46,955 nt of DNA. It comes from an uncultured Bacteroidia bacterium (GTDB lineage Bacteria; Bacteroidota; Bacteroidia; Bacteroidales; Prolixibacteraceae). Below, piece by piece: positions 16,600-26,700 of the stretch. Below the pieces are notes generated by a model. The model did not search any database, was not told the DNA's origin, and saw only the letters and a list, made by a program, of their open reading frames with translations. The position numbers were made by a program, and so were the translations under genes. Location of the stretch: the NCBI GenBank assembly GCA_903923905.1, contig CAIXZH010000114.1, forward strand, positions 1 through 46,955. The letters run 5' to 3'. Positions within the stretch are counted from its first letter, which is position 1; each line of letters begins with the position of its first letter.

Positions 16600-19071
16600 A
16601 TGATAAATAAAATTGCATTTGTAGTTATTCTGTTATTTGTTGCAATGGTATCAAGTGGTTCTTCCTGGATCCGGATAAACCAGATGGGTTACCTTCCACA
16701 ATCGGTCAAGGTTGCTGTTTTTATTTCGGATGAAATAGTGGAATTACCCGTTTTTCAGGTTATAGATGCTGAATCAGGCAATGTCGTTTTTGAAAATGTT
16801 CCTGCGATTTGTGACGGGGTAAAATGGGCAATGAAAACTGCCGCACGTCTCAATTTTTCAAGGTTTTCAAAATCGGGTCGTTATTATCTGAAAACCGGAA
16901 ATTCCCGGTCAGGTGAGTTCAGTATTTCAACGGATGTCTTCAATGGTATAGCCGATTATACGCTAAACTACATGCGCCAGCAACGGTGTGGGTTCAACCC
17001 TTATTTGGGCGATTCATGTCACACACACGATGGTTTTATTGTCGACCATCCAACCAAATCGGGTCAGATAATCGATGTTGTTGGGGGTTGGCACGATGCG
17101 ACCGATTATCTTCAATATGTAACCACTTCAGCTAATGCGGTCTATCAAATGCTTTTTGCCTATCTTAAGAATCCGGAAATATTTGGGGACAAATATAATG
17201 CCTCCGGACTTCCGCGAGCTGATGGTGTTCCGGATATCCTGAATGAAATTCGCTGGGGTCTGGACTGGCTGATTAAAATGAATCCGGATAGCGCAGAAAT
17301 GTATAACCAGGTTGCCGATGACCGTGATCATAGAGGATTCCGGTTACCCAATAAAGATACGGCGTCCTACGGGAATGGATCCTACCGGCCTGTATATTTT
17401 GTGACTGGCAAGGTTCAGGGATTGTCAAAATATAAAAACCGGACAACCGGAGTATCGTCTGCTGCAGGAAAGTTCAGTGCGGCATTTGCCTTGGGTGCCA
17501 GCCTATTTCAGAAATCTGATCCTGAATTTGGTAAGCTGCTCGCACTTAAAGCCAGACAAGCCTATGCATTTGGATTAACTGACCTTGGGGTAACCCAGAC
17601 TGTCTGCACGGTCTCTCCGTACTTTTATGAGGAAGACAACTATGTGGACGATCTTGAACTGGCCGCATCCGAACTTTATCGGCTAACAGGAGACAATTAT
17701 TATCAGAAACAAGCAATTTACTGGGGCCAGCTTGAACCGGTAACTCCCTGGATGGAAAAGGGGTGCGCCCGCCATTATCAGTATTATCCTTTCGTGAATT
17801 TAGGGCATGCGAATCTGGCAGATCCGTCTAATCCTGAATCCAGGATGTTTGGCGGATTTATGAAAAGCGGGTTAAAGGACATTCTGGAAAGGGGTAAAGA
17901 CGATCCCTTTCTGAATGGTATCCCCTATATCTGGTGCTCAAATAATCTGACCGTTGCGGCAATAACCCAAGCCAGGCTTTATTTTGAAGAGACTTCCGAT
18001 TCGTCTTACGTGGAGATGGAGGCGGCCTTGCGCGACTGGTTATTCGGATGTAATCCATGGGGGACAAGCATGATTGTCGGTCTACCCTCTGAGGGTATAT
18101 ATCCACACCTGCCTCACTCTTCAATCACCTGGACCACGGGAGAACCCACTTACGGTGGTTTGGTGGATGGACCCGTATACCGCGAAATTTTCAATAATCA
18201 TATCGAAGTCAAGCTTTATAAGGAAGATAAATTTAAGGCTTTCCAAAATGGGATTGCTGTTTACCACGATGATATGGGTGATTATACTTCGAATGAACCC
18301 ACTATGGATGGCACGGCAAGCCTTAGTTTTTATCTTTCGTCACTTGAAAAAGATGGTCTCAGACAATCCAAAATGAAAAATTCCATTGTTGACGAAAATG
18401 GGGCATTGGTAAGATTGGAGAAGGATCGCAAAACCATCTTCCTGATTTTTTCTGCTGATGAATACGGCGAAGGGGCCGATCAGATTCTTTCCACCTTATC
18501 CCTCAATAAAATCAAGGGTTCATTTTTCCTGACGGGAAATTTTTTACGGAACCGCAGGTTCGAGGAGGTTATCAAACGAATAGTATCTGGGCAAAATTTT
18601 GTCGGACCGCATTCTGACGGTCATTTATTGTATGCACCTTGGGAGAACCGTGATTCAATGCTGGTTACCCGGGAACAGTTTAACCGCGATATGACTGCAA
18701 ATCTGAAAGAGCTAATTCGTTTCGGGGTTAAGCCGGAGGAGGTTAATTACTTTTTGGCCCCTTATGAATGGTACAATGCAAAAATCAGTGCATGGAGTGC
18801 AGACCGTAAGATGCAATTGATTAATTTCACGCCGGGTGTCGGCACAAATGCTGATTATACAACTCCTGATATGCCAAAATACAGGTCCTCAAAGGTGCTG
18901 AACGATCAATTGCTTCATTTTGAAGCGAATAATCCGGACCACCTCAACGGGGCCATTATTTTGATACATTTAGGAACCCATCCAAACAGGAGTGATAAAT
19001 TTTACAATTCATTGGATCAGATTATTAAATCGATTAAAAAGAAAGGGTATTCTTTCAGAAGGTTACCTTAA
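16600..19071 (+). CDS. Exported GH9 glycoside hydrolase fused to a polysaccharide deacetylase domain
   Basis: Residues 1-22 are a signal peptide. Residues 22-110 form an Ig-like CelD_N domain (WIRINQMGYLP start). The GH9 barrel runs from about 113 to 585, with the catalytic Asp pair in GGWHDATDY (162-170, usual form DAGD) and the proton donor Glu in YTSNEPTMDG (562-571). The last 215 residues are a NodB-like deacetylase: motif 1 is FSADEYGEG (617-625) instead of TFDDG, motif 2 HSDGH (681-685) is intact, motif 3 is APYEWYN (720-726), and HLGTH (790-794) ends it. GH9 is best known for cellulases but includes glucosaminidases acting on chitin oligomers, so a GlcNAc- or GlcN-containing wall glycan is a reasonable substrate. 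Motif changes may alter activity. Confidence 0.85.
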   Translation: MINKIAFVVILLFVAMVSSGSSWIRINQMGYLPQSVKVAVFISDEIVELPVFQVIDAESGNVVFENVPAICDGVKWAMKTAARLNFSRFSKSGRYYLKTGNSRSGEFSISTDVFNGIADYTLNYMRQQRCGFNPYLGDSCHTHDGFIVDHPTKSGQIIDVVGGWHDATDYLQYVTTSANAVYQMLFAYLKNPEIFGDKYNASGLPRADGVPDILNEIRWGLDWLIKMNPDSAEMYNQVADDRDHRGFRLPNKDTASYGNGSYRPVYFVTGKVQGLSKYKNRTTGVSSAAGKFSAAFALGASLFQKSDPEFGKLLALKARQAYAFGLTDLGVTQTVCTVSPYFYEEDNYVDDLELAASELYRLTGDNYYQKQAIYWGQLEPVTPWMEKGCARHYQYYPFVNLGHANLADPSNPESRMFGGFMKSGLKDILERGKDDPFLNGIPYIWCSNNLTVAAITQARLYFEETSDSSYVEMEAALRDWLFGCNPWGTSMIVGLPSEGIYPHLPHSSITWTTGEPTYGGLVDGPVYREIFNNHIEVKLYKEDKFKAFQNGIAVYHDDMGDYTSNEPTMDGTASLSFYLSSLEKDGLRQSKMKNSIVDENGALVRLEKDRKTIFLIFSADEYGEGADQILSTLSLNKIKGSFFLTGNFLRNRRFEEVIKRIVSGQNFVGPHSDGHLLYAPWENRDSMLVTREQFNRDMTANLKELIRFGVKPEEVNYFLAPYEWYNAKISAWSADRKMQLINFTPGVGTNADYTTPDMPKYRSSKVLNDQLLHFEANNPDHLNGAIILIHLGTHPNRSDKFYNSLDQIIKSIKKKGYSFRRLP

Positions 19072-19149
19072 ATCCATTGAACCAGTTCCCGAATCTGCAT
19101 ATAAATAACCAATAGTTTATTTCATACCAGGCAAACTAACAGACCAATT

Positions 19150-21033
19150 ATGCTCGAAAAAAGCCGGGATGGCAAGACCACAAACCCCTGGACATGGATT
19201 CCAACCTTATATTTTGCCCAGGGTCTTCCTTATGTGGTTGCAATGACGGTTGTTGTTATCATGTACAAGCGACTTGGGATATCAAATACCGACATAACCT
19301 TGTATACGAGTTGGTTATATCTTCCTTGGGTAATCAAACCGTTCTGGAGTCCGTTCGTGGATATGCTGAAAACCAAACGGTGGTGGATTATTACCATGCA
19401 ATTATTGATTGGTGCCGGATTGGGAGGAGTCGCTTTCCTGATTCCATTGCCGTTTTTTTTTCAGTCAACTCTGGCAGTCCTCTGGCTGATTGCCTTCAGC
19501 TCTGCGACTCATGATATTGCCGCCGATGGATTTTATATGCTCGCCCTGGAAAGCGGACAACAATCGTTTTTCGTCGGCATTCGCAGTACCTTTTACCGCC
19601 TGGCAATGATCACCGGTCAAGGTCTTTTAATCATCATTGCCGGTTCTCTTGAGAGTTTCACAGGGCTTGAACCCGTTCACTTCACGGTCGGTTCATCAAA
19701 TTCAGTCCATTCGGAAGTGAAATTACATCCGCAAAAATCGGTGGTGCCCGAAACTTCAAAATTAACGTTTGTGGCTATCCCTTCCGATTTGGTCTTAAAT
19801 GTCAATAATATAAGTCCGGATTCACTCGGTAAAATCAAGGATCTCGCCCTGAAGGAAAACCAGGCCAACGGTTTTCTTCCCAATGAAGAGATTAATTCCC
19901 GAAAGTCAGGGCAAAATGAAGAATCGTGGTGGACTAAATTTGTTTCTTCACCGTTAGGCGCGTTTATAAAGGATAAATTCAGTCAGAAATCACGCCAGAC
20001 TATGGGAAGCAACGGGAAGGTTGGTAATGCAGGTCTCGTGGCTATCCGCCTGACCCGACCACCTCTGCCCGGAGAATCCGTTGTTCTGAACTCCCGATTT
20101 GCTGAAGGAGATAAGAGTATTTCAATAATTTCAGGAGAACGTTTTGTATATACACCGGAGAATTGGGAAAAACCGGCATACATCGTAGTGCAGCTCGACT
20201 TTAAACTGAAAGACCAGGTACGCTCCAAATTCGAAGGGATTTCAGGAAATCTGCGGTTAGCCTGGAGTATAACCTTCTTTATCCTGGCTGGATTTTTCCT
20301 GATGGTTTTCATCTATCACCGGTTTGCTCTGCCATATCCAGGTTCGGACCATGCCACCGAAACAAATTCAGTGGGTGGTATATTCTGTGAATTTGGACAA
20401 ACATTTGCCTCATTCTTTCAAAAGAAAAATGCCGGCTTAGCTATCTCCTTTATGTTGTTTTACCGTTTAGGCGAGGCAATGCTGGTGAAAATATCACCAC
20501 CTTTTTTGCTGGATGCGCGGGAACTGGGCGGATTGGGACTGACTACCGGACAAGTTGGTTTGGTTTATGGAACAGTGGGTGTTATTTCACTTACCATTGG
20601 CGGAATTGTCGGGGGAATTGCCGCCTCTCGTAAAGGGTTGAAATATTGGATCTGGCCCATGGCCCTTTGCATCACTTTTCCCCATCTTTCTTACCTTTAC
20701 CTTTCGTGGTTTACCCCTGAAAATCTGCTTCTAATCAATATTGCTGTGGCTGTTGAACTCTTTGGATATGGATTTGGATTTACGGCTTATATGCTCTTTA
20801 TGATATACTTTGCCGACGGCCAGCATAAAACAGCCCATTACGCGATTTGTACCGGCTTTATGGCTTTGGGAATGATGCTTCCGGGCATGGTCGCCGGCTG
20901 GCTTCAGGAACTACTTGGCTATAACCACTTCTTTATTTGGGTGATGATCTGTGCTATTCCAACCCTTGCTTTAATTCCATTTTTAAAGATAGATCGGGAA
21001 TATGGCATAAAGAAGAATCCTGCCGGTAGTTAA
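19150..21033 (+). CDS. ampG: AmpG-like muropeptide permease with large periplasmic insert
   Basis: Inner-membrane MFS permease of the AmpG type, which imports anhydromuropeptides or GlcNAc-anhMurNAc. TM1 includes YFAQGLPYVVAM and TM4 ends in SSATHDIAADGFY, both hallmarks of AmpG/PAT-family transporters. At 627 residues it is well over the roughly 490 of E. coli AmpG. The excess is an insert of about 200 residues (166-367) between TM5 and the helix beginning LRLAWSITFFIL, which by topology faces the periplasm. Its second half has beta-sandwich-like features (FVYTPENWEKPAYIVVQL) seen in extracellular Calx-beta-like repeats. It lies 78 bases after the GH9 gene and 36 before the GHL10 gene. Confidence 0.88.
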   Translation: MLEKSRDGKTTNPWTWIPTLYFAQGLPYVVAMTVVVIMYKRLGISNTDITLYTSWLYLPWVIKPFWSPFVDMLKTKRWWIITMQLLIGAGLGGVAFLIPLPFFFQSTLAVLWLIAFSSATHDIAADGFYMLALESGQQSFFVGIRSTFYRLAMITGQGLLIIIAGSLESFTGLEPVHFTVGSSNSVHSEVKLHPQKSVVPETSKLTFVAIPSDLVLNVNNISPDSLGKIKDLALKENQANGFLPNEEINSRKSGQNEESWWTKFVSSPLGAFIKDKFSQKSRQTMGSNGKVGNAGLVAIRLTRPPLPGESVVLNSRFAEGDKSISIISGERFVYTPENWEKPAYIVVQLDFKLKDQVRSKFEGISGNLRLAWSITFFILAGFFLMVFIYHRFALPYPGSDHATETNSVGGIFCEFGQTFASFFQKKNAGLAISFMLFYRLGEAMLVKISPPFLLDARELGGLGLTTGQVGLVYGTVGVISLTIGGIVGGIAASRKGLKYWIWPMALCITFPHLSYLYLSWFTPENLLLINIAVAVELFGYGFGFTAYMLFMIYFADGQHKTAHYAICTGFMALGMMLPGMVAGWLQELLGYNHFFIWVMICAIPTLALIPFLKIDREYGIKKNPAGS

Positions 21034-21069
21034 TCGCAGGATGATATGTAGATAATAATAGCGGAAATA

Positions 21070-22581
21070 ATGAATATGAAAAAACTTATTGGATTTGGTG
21101 TTTTGGTGCTGTTAACCTGCAGCTTAATGGCTTCAAGATATCCCAAACGGGAGATGAGAGCGGTCTGGATTGCCACAATTGCCAATATTGACTGGCCATC
21201 ATCTGCCACACTTTCCAGCGGGCAGCAACAAAAGGAATTCATTGAATTGCTTGATTTGTGTAAAATATACAATATGAATACAGTGGTTTTCCAGATCCGG
21301 CCTGCCTCCGATGCCTTTTATGCCTCAGCATTTGAACCATGGTCTCAATGGCTTACCGGCAAACAGGGTAACAGACCCGATCCGTATTACGATCCGCTTA
21401 GGTTTGCAACCACTGAATGTCATAAAAGAGGGATCGATCTTCATGTTTGGATCAACCCTTACCGGGCTGTATCAGATGTAAATGTTAACCGGACTTCGCC
21501 GCAACATATCTCAAATATTCATCCGGAGTGGTTTATTACTTACGGCAAAACAAAGCTGTTTGATCCGGGACTGCCACAAACCCGCGAATATGTTACTAAA
21601 GTCGTCTGCGATATTGTCCGAAGGTATGATATTGATGCCATTCATATGGATGATTATTTTTATCCGTACCGTATTTCAGGTGTGGAGTTTCCCGATGATC
21701 AATCCTTCATAGATTACCCCCGGGGATTTAAAGCCTCGGAACGGGAGGAGTGGCGCCGGCACAATGTGGATTTGATCATTCAACAATTGCATGACAGTAT
21801 TAAAGCCATTAAGCCCTGGGTTGAATTCGGGATTTCTCCGTTTGGCATATGGAGGAATGCTTCCAAAGATCCTGCCGGATCGAATACCAAAGCCGGACAA
21901 ACCAATTACGATGATCTTTATGCAGATATCCTAAAATGGGAGAAGAACCAGTGGATTGATTATGTCACACCGCAGGTTTACTGGGAAATTGGCAAAGAGA
22001 CAGCCGATTATAAAATTATTGCCGATTGGTGGAGTCATAATAACTTTGGTACTCAGCTGTTTATTGGGCATGGACTTTACAAACTTGATCCGGAGGCTAA
22101 GGAGAAATCGTGGCAAAGTGCTGATGAAATTGTCAGCCAGGTTAAACTTAACCGGAAACATCATTCCATCTCGGGAAGCATGTTTTACAGTGCTAAGTTT
22201 CTGCGGAAAAATCCCCTTGATCTTCAGCAAAAATTGCAGGAGCGTCTTTACCGGTATCCCGCACTTGCCCCGGCAAACGACCGGATAACTCCGGTAATTC
22301 CTGAGAGTCCCCAAAATGCCCAAATTACCGTTTCTGACGGACGACTTCGGTTTGCATGGGAAAAAGGGGAAAATACCAAGTCGTTTGTAATTTATCAGTT
22401 CAACAGATGGCAAATGATTAATATTAAAAAACCTGCCCGTATTTTTCTGACAACTTCTAATAATTCAGTTACCTATTTAAATAATGAATTGACAGATCCT
22501 GACCGTTACAGATATGTGGTTACTGCAATAAGTCCTACAAACCAGGAGAGTCATCCAGTGAAATTCTACCAACACAACTAA
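21070..22581 (+). CDS. GHL10 (DUF187) glycosidase, DigH-like
   Basis: Exported glycoside hydrolase of the GHL10/DUF187 group. E. coli DigH (YddW) of this group cleaves glycan strands that amidases have stripped of peptides. A signal segment (KKLIGFGVLVLLTCSLMAS) precedes the hallmark REMRAVWIATIANIDWPS. Further family blocks are VVFQIRPASDAFY, LHVWINPYRA, AIHMDDYFYPY, FGISPFGIWRN and DYVTPQVYWE, giving acidic residues at the expected barrel strands. A fibronectin type III-like domain fills the last 90 residues. Length (503) fits. The pairing with an upstream amidase gene fits the denuded-glycan specificity. Whether it is lipidated is unclear, since LLTC is a poor lipobox. Confidence 0.9.
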   Translation: MNMKKLIGFGVLVLLTCSLMASRYPKREMRAVWIATIANIDWPSSATLSSGQQQKEFIELLDLCKIYNMNTVVFQIRPASDAFYASAFEPWSQWLTGKQGNRPDPYYDPLRFATTECHKRGIDLHVWINPYRAVSDVNVNRTSPQHISNIHPEWFITYGKTKLFDPGLPQTREYVTKVVCDIVRRYDIDAIHMDDYFYPYRISGVEFPDDQSFIDYPRGFKASEREEWRRHNVDLIIQQLHDSIKAIKPWVEFGISPFGIWRNASKDPAGSNTKAGQTNYDDLYADILKWEKNQWIDYVTPQVYWEIGKETADYKIIADWWSHNNFGTQLFIGHGLYKLDPEAKEKSWQSADEIVSQVKLNRKHHSISGSMFYSAKFLRKNPLDLQQKLQERLYRYPALAPANDRITPVIPESPQNAQITVSDGRLRFAWEKGENTKSFVIYQFNRWQMINIKKPARIFLTTSNNSVTYLNNELTDPDRYRYVVTAISPTNQESHPVKFYQHN

Positions 22582-22583
22582 TT

Positions 22584-23696
22584 ATGAATTCATCACAACG
22601 TTATCTCGCCCTTGATGTCCTGAGGGGAATCACTATTGCCACAATGATCACGGTCAATAATCCCGGCACCTGGGAGCATATCTATGCTCCGCTTGAACAT
22701 TCGAAATGGCACGGATGTACTCCGACTGACATGGTTTTTCCATTCTTCCTTTTTGTGGTGGGGGTATCCATGTTCTTCTCATTTTCAAAGTATAACAGCA
22801 CTTTAAATAAAGCATCACTTTTTAAAATCGGGAAACGGACTTTGCTGATTTTTGGGATCGGCTTGTTTCTTAATGCGTTTCCACAGGCTCTAACCGATTT
22901 TTCGAGATTAAGGATAATGGGGGTTCTCCAGCGCATTGCTGTTGCCTATGGAATTGGTTCACTGATTGTTCTTGCTATGCCAAGGAAATACCTTCCTTTA
23001 GTCGGAATATCCATTTTATTGGCTTATTGGGGAATACTGGCCTGGTTTGGGAATGGTGATCCTTATTCACTGGCTGGAAATGCCGGTAATCCGGTTGATC
23101 TGGCGATCCTGGGAGTCAGCCATATGTACAGAGGTTTTGGAATTCCGTTTGAACCGGAAGGGCTCCTGGGTACTATACCAGCAATTGTAACTGTAATCAT
23201 TGGCTACTTGACCGGAGGATTAATCAGGCAGACCATACCGGCCAAGGTTCCGCTAAAACTGGTTGTTTATGGAATAGCGGGAGTAATAACCGGTTACCTT
23301 TGGGGACTTTTGTTCCCCATAAATAAACCACTTTGGACCAGTTCCTATGTAATTTATACGGCAGGCTGGGCGTTGCTTGTACTGGCACTGCTCATATGGG
23401 TAATCGACCTGAAAGGTTGGTCCAAATGGACGCCGTTTTTTGTGGTTTTTGGGATGAACCCCTTATTTATCTTTGCATTGTCTGGCATCTATGTGAAATC
23501 GATTATCTATCTGATTCATATTCAAGAAACTGATGGAACCATATCAAATGGATATTCCTGGCTCTATCATCACCTCTTCCAGCCGCTGTGTTCCGATCCG
23601 AAAATATCTTCTTTGCTCTTCGCCCTTGCCCACATCCTGATCTTTTGGGCAATTGGGTTTATCCTTTATAAAAAGAAGATCTATATTAAAGTATAA
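22584..23696 (+). CDS. DUF5009/NagX-like multi-pass membrane protein (HGSNAT family), possible MurNAc/GlcNAc transporter
   Basis: A 370-residue inner-membrane protein with about ten hydrophobic helices, of the COG4299 family that includes heparan-alpha-glucosaminide acetyltransferase. It opens RYLALDVLRGITIATMI and carries the conserved HSKWHGCTPTDMVFPFFLFV. Bacterial NagX proteins occur with amino-sugar genes. The T. forsythia MurNAc transporter MurT, encoded beside a MurNAc kinase and murQ, is as I recall from this or a neighbouring family, which I cannot verify here. Either transport of amino sugar or transmembrane acetylation is possible; gene context favours handling of MurNAc/GlcNAc. 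It starts 2 bases after the GHL10 gene. Confidence 0.82.
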   Translation: MNSSQRYLALDVLRGITIATMITVNNPGTWEHIYAPLEHSKWHGCTPTDMVFPFFLFVVGVSMFFSFSKYNSTLNKASLFKIGKRTLLIFGIGLFLNAFPQALTDFSRLRIMGVLQRIAVAYGIGSLIVLAMPRKYLPLVGISILLAYWGILAWFGNGDPYSLAGNAGNPVDLAILGVSHMYRGFGIPFEPEGLLGTIPAIVTVIIGYLTGGLIRQTIPAKVPLKLVVYGIAGVITGYLWGLLFPINKPLWTSSYVIYTAGWALLVLALLIWVIDLKGWSKWTPFFVVFGMNPLFIFALSGIYVKSIIYLIHIQETDGTISNGYSWLYHHLFQPLCSDPKISSLLFALAHILIFWAIGFILYKKKIYIKV

Positions 23697-23718
23697 ATAA
23701 GTTTTCAAAACATAAAAA

Positions 23719-26700
23719 ATGCAGAAAATTAAGCTGTTATATTTATTTGTTCTGTCCTTTCTGGTTTTTCAGGCAAAGTCTCAATCACAATTTAGCCTGG
23801 ATAAATATTTAAATCATCCCTGGGTTGATTCGATCTTTAATTCCCTGTCGCCGGATGAGAGGATCGCTCAGCTGATTTGGATTGACGCCAATAGTGGCGA
23901 GGACCTGCAGAAACAATTTCAGGTGGGTGAATTGGTTCGTAAATATAATTTTGGAGGGTTGATTTTCTTTGCCGGGAAAGCGGTCAAACAGGCAGAACTG
24001 GTCAATTATTATCAGTCGATCTCCAGAATCCCCCTTATCGTAGCCATGGATGCCGAATGGGGACCGGGGATGAGACTGGATGACGTTGAGCCGTTTCCCT
24101 ATAATCTGACAATGGGTGCTGTTTCAGATGAGAAATTGATCACAAATTGTGCTATGTCAATGGCACAACAGTTGAAAATGGTTGGTGTCCAAATTAGTCT
24201 TGGGCCGGTTGCTGACATCAATACAGAACCACAGAATCCGATAATTGGGATCCGTTCCTTTGGGGAATCACGGGACCTGGTAACTCAAAAATGTGTGGCT
24301 TATATGAAGGGTCTGCAGGAGAATGGAATCCTGGCAATCGCCAAACACTATCCGGGACACGGCAATACCCGGATTGATTCACACGTTGCCTTGCCGCTTT
24401 TGTCCGTTTCGCGTCAGCAACTGGACAGCATGGAGCTTTATCCGTTCAGAAGTCTCGCTGCCGAAGGTATCGGAGGAATTATGACTGCCCATTTGAGGGT
24501 TCCCGCGCTGGATGCTAAAAACGAATCTCCATCCAGCTTATCCGAAAGTGCCGTTGAAGGGGTGATCCGAAAGGAATGGAATTTTCAGGGGCTGGTTATC
24601 ACAGATGCTATGAATATGGGTGGGGTCACCGGATTTGGAGAGCCCGGAAAGAACGAGATTCTTGCCCTGAAGGCAGGGAACGATGTGATCGAATTTCCCG
24701 TTGACGGAGCACTCACACTTAAAGCAGTAAAAGAGGCAATATTGGTTAATAAGCTTACCTGGAATGATATAAATTATAAGTGTCGCAGGGTATTGGCAGC
24801 CAAATATCTAACCGGACTTAATCACCGCAGACCATTGGCAGTGGCAAACCTGGTGGAAAATCTGAATTCTTCATCGGTGCAATTTGCACAGCGGCAACTC
24901 ATGGAATCGGCACTTACCCTGCTTGAAAACAGAAATCAATTGATCCCGATACAGGGATTGGACACTCTTCGGATTGCATCACTCTCTGTCGGTTCTTCGG
25001 CCATTACCCCTTTTCAGAAGATGCTTGGCAACTATACCCGGATTGATCATTTTAACCTTCCGGATAGTTTTACCGAAACTGAAGCCAATGAAATGATCAA
25101 AAAATTAGGCGGCTACAATCTGGTAATAACAGGGGTCCATTCTCTTTATGAATGCAGGGACCGTCGATCATTTACCGGGAATAAAGTAATTTTGAATAAT
25201 TCCATTCAGCCTTACGGTGTTTCGGAAAATCTCCGGAACCTCCTTTCCCGGATCTCAATGACCAGAAATTCAATTGTTGTTTTGTTTGCAAACCCTTATG
25301 CGATCAATGAGATCAAAGAGTTTAGCCATCCGGACGGATTGGTGGTTGCTTATCAGAATACAACATTGGCCCAGGAATTGGCGGCTCAATTACTGTTTGG
25401 AGGAGTTTGTGCCAGAGGTAAACTTCCGGTTTCAATAGGATCACGTTATCCGCTGAATACAGGATTAACGACCGGACCACCTGTCCGGCTAAAATATACG
25501 CAACCTGAAGAATTCGGATTGAATTCCTTTCAGTTTAATGAATCGGTTGATTCAATTGTGAATAATGCATTGAAAAATAAGGCTTTCCCAGGTTGTAATG
25601 TTTTAATTGCAAAGGACGGTAAGGTGATCTTTCGGAAGGCCTATGGGTTTCATACTTTCGAAGAGCGGGTTCCTGCCCAACTGGATGATATTTATGATCT
25701 GGCTTCAGTCACTAAAGTTTCAGGAGCCCTGCCTGCATTTCTGAAACTATATGAAGAGGGGAAATACCAGCTGGATCTACCGTTCTCAACCTATTGGCCC
25801 GATTGGCGGAAGGGGTTTTTGCACCCTTCAAATAAAAGTGATCTCACCGCCCGGGAATTGTTGGCACACCAGGCGGGATTAATTCCGGATGTGCTTTTCT
25901 GGAAGGAGACCGTAAATGACAAAGGCTTGATGAATAAATGGTACAGATCAGAAGAAGATGAGCGGTTTAATCTGGAAGTGGCTCCGGGATTATATCTGGA
26001 TAAAGGGTTTAATAAATATGTATACAAAGCGATCCGGAAATCACCGCTCAATTCACGCGGAAAATATGTCTACAGCGATCTGTTCTTTGTGATGGCACCG
26101 GCTGTGATTACCCGTCTGTCAGGCATGAATTATACCGATTATCTTGATCAGAACTTTTACTGGCCGTTGGGTGCCACTACGGTCACATACAGGCCATCCC
26201 GGAAATTCTCAGACGACCAAATTGTTCCAACCGAACATGATAATTATTATCGTAAACGATTAATCCATGGCAGTGTACATGACGAATCCTCTGCTATTCT
26301 GGGTGGAATTTCGGGAAACGCAGGATTATTTGCCTCTGCAAATGATTTGGCAAAGATTGTTCAGATGTATGTTCAGTTTGGAACGTATGGAGGCAGGAAA
26401 TATTTGAATCATTCCACGATGGAAGAATTTACCAGGATTCAGTTTCCTCAGAATAAAAACAGGAGAGCGCTGGGTTTTGACAAACCATTGATTGACAATC
26501 AGAAGTTTGACAGGGAAAATTCCTATCCTTGCCCGGCTGTTTCACCGCAGAGTTTCGGCCACTCAGGCTTTACAGGCACCTTTTTCTGGGCCGATCCATC
26601 CAATGGATTGATTTATATATTCTTATCTAACCGGGTATACCCAACTCGCGAAAACAATAAAATCAGCGAAATGAATGTAAGAACAGATATTCTGCAATTG

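Noticed and set aside
16600-19071. GH9 gene as part of a plant-cellulose utilisation locus
   Set aside because: No SusC/SusD pair, sugar-binding modules or other cellulose genes are nearby; all neighbours fit peptidoglycan processing.
21931-22413. 160-codon minus-strand open frame within the GHL10 gene
   Set aside because: Lies entirely opposite a strongly conserved glycosidase gene; translation shows no features.
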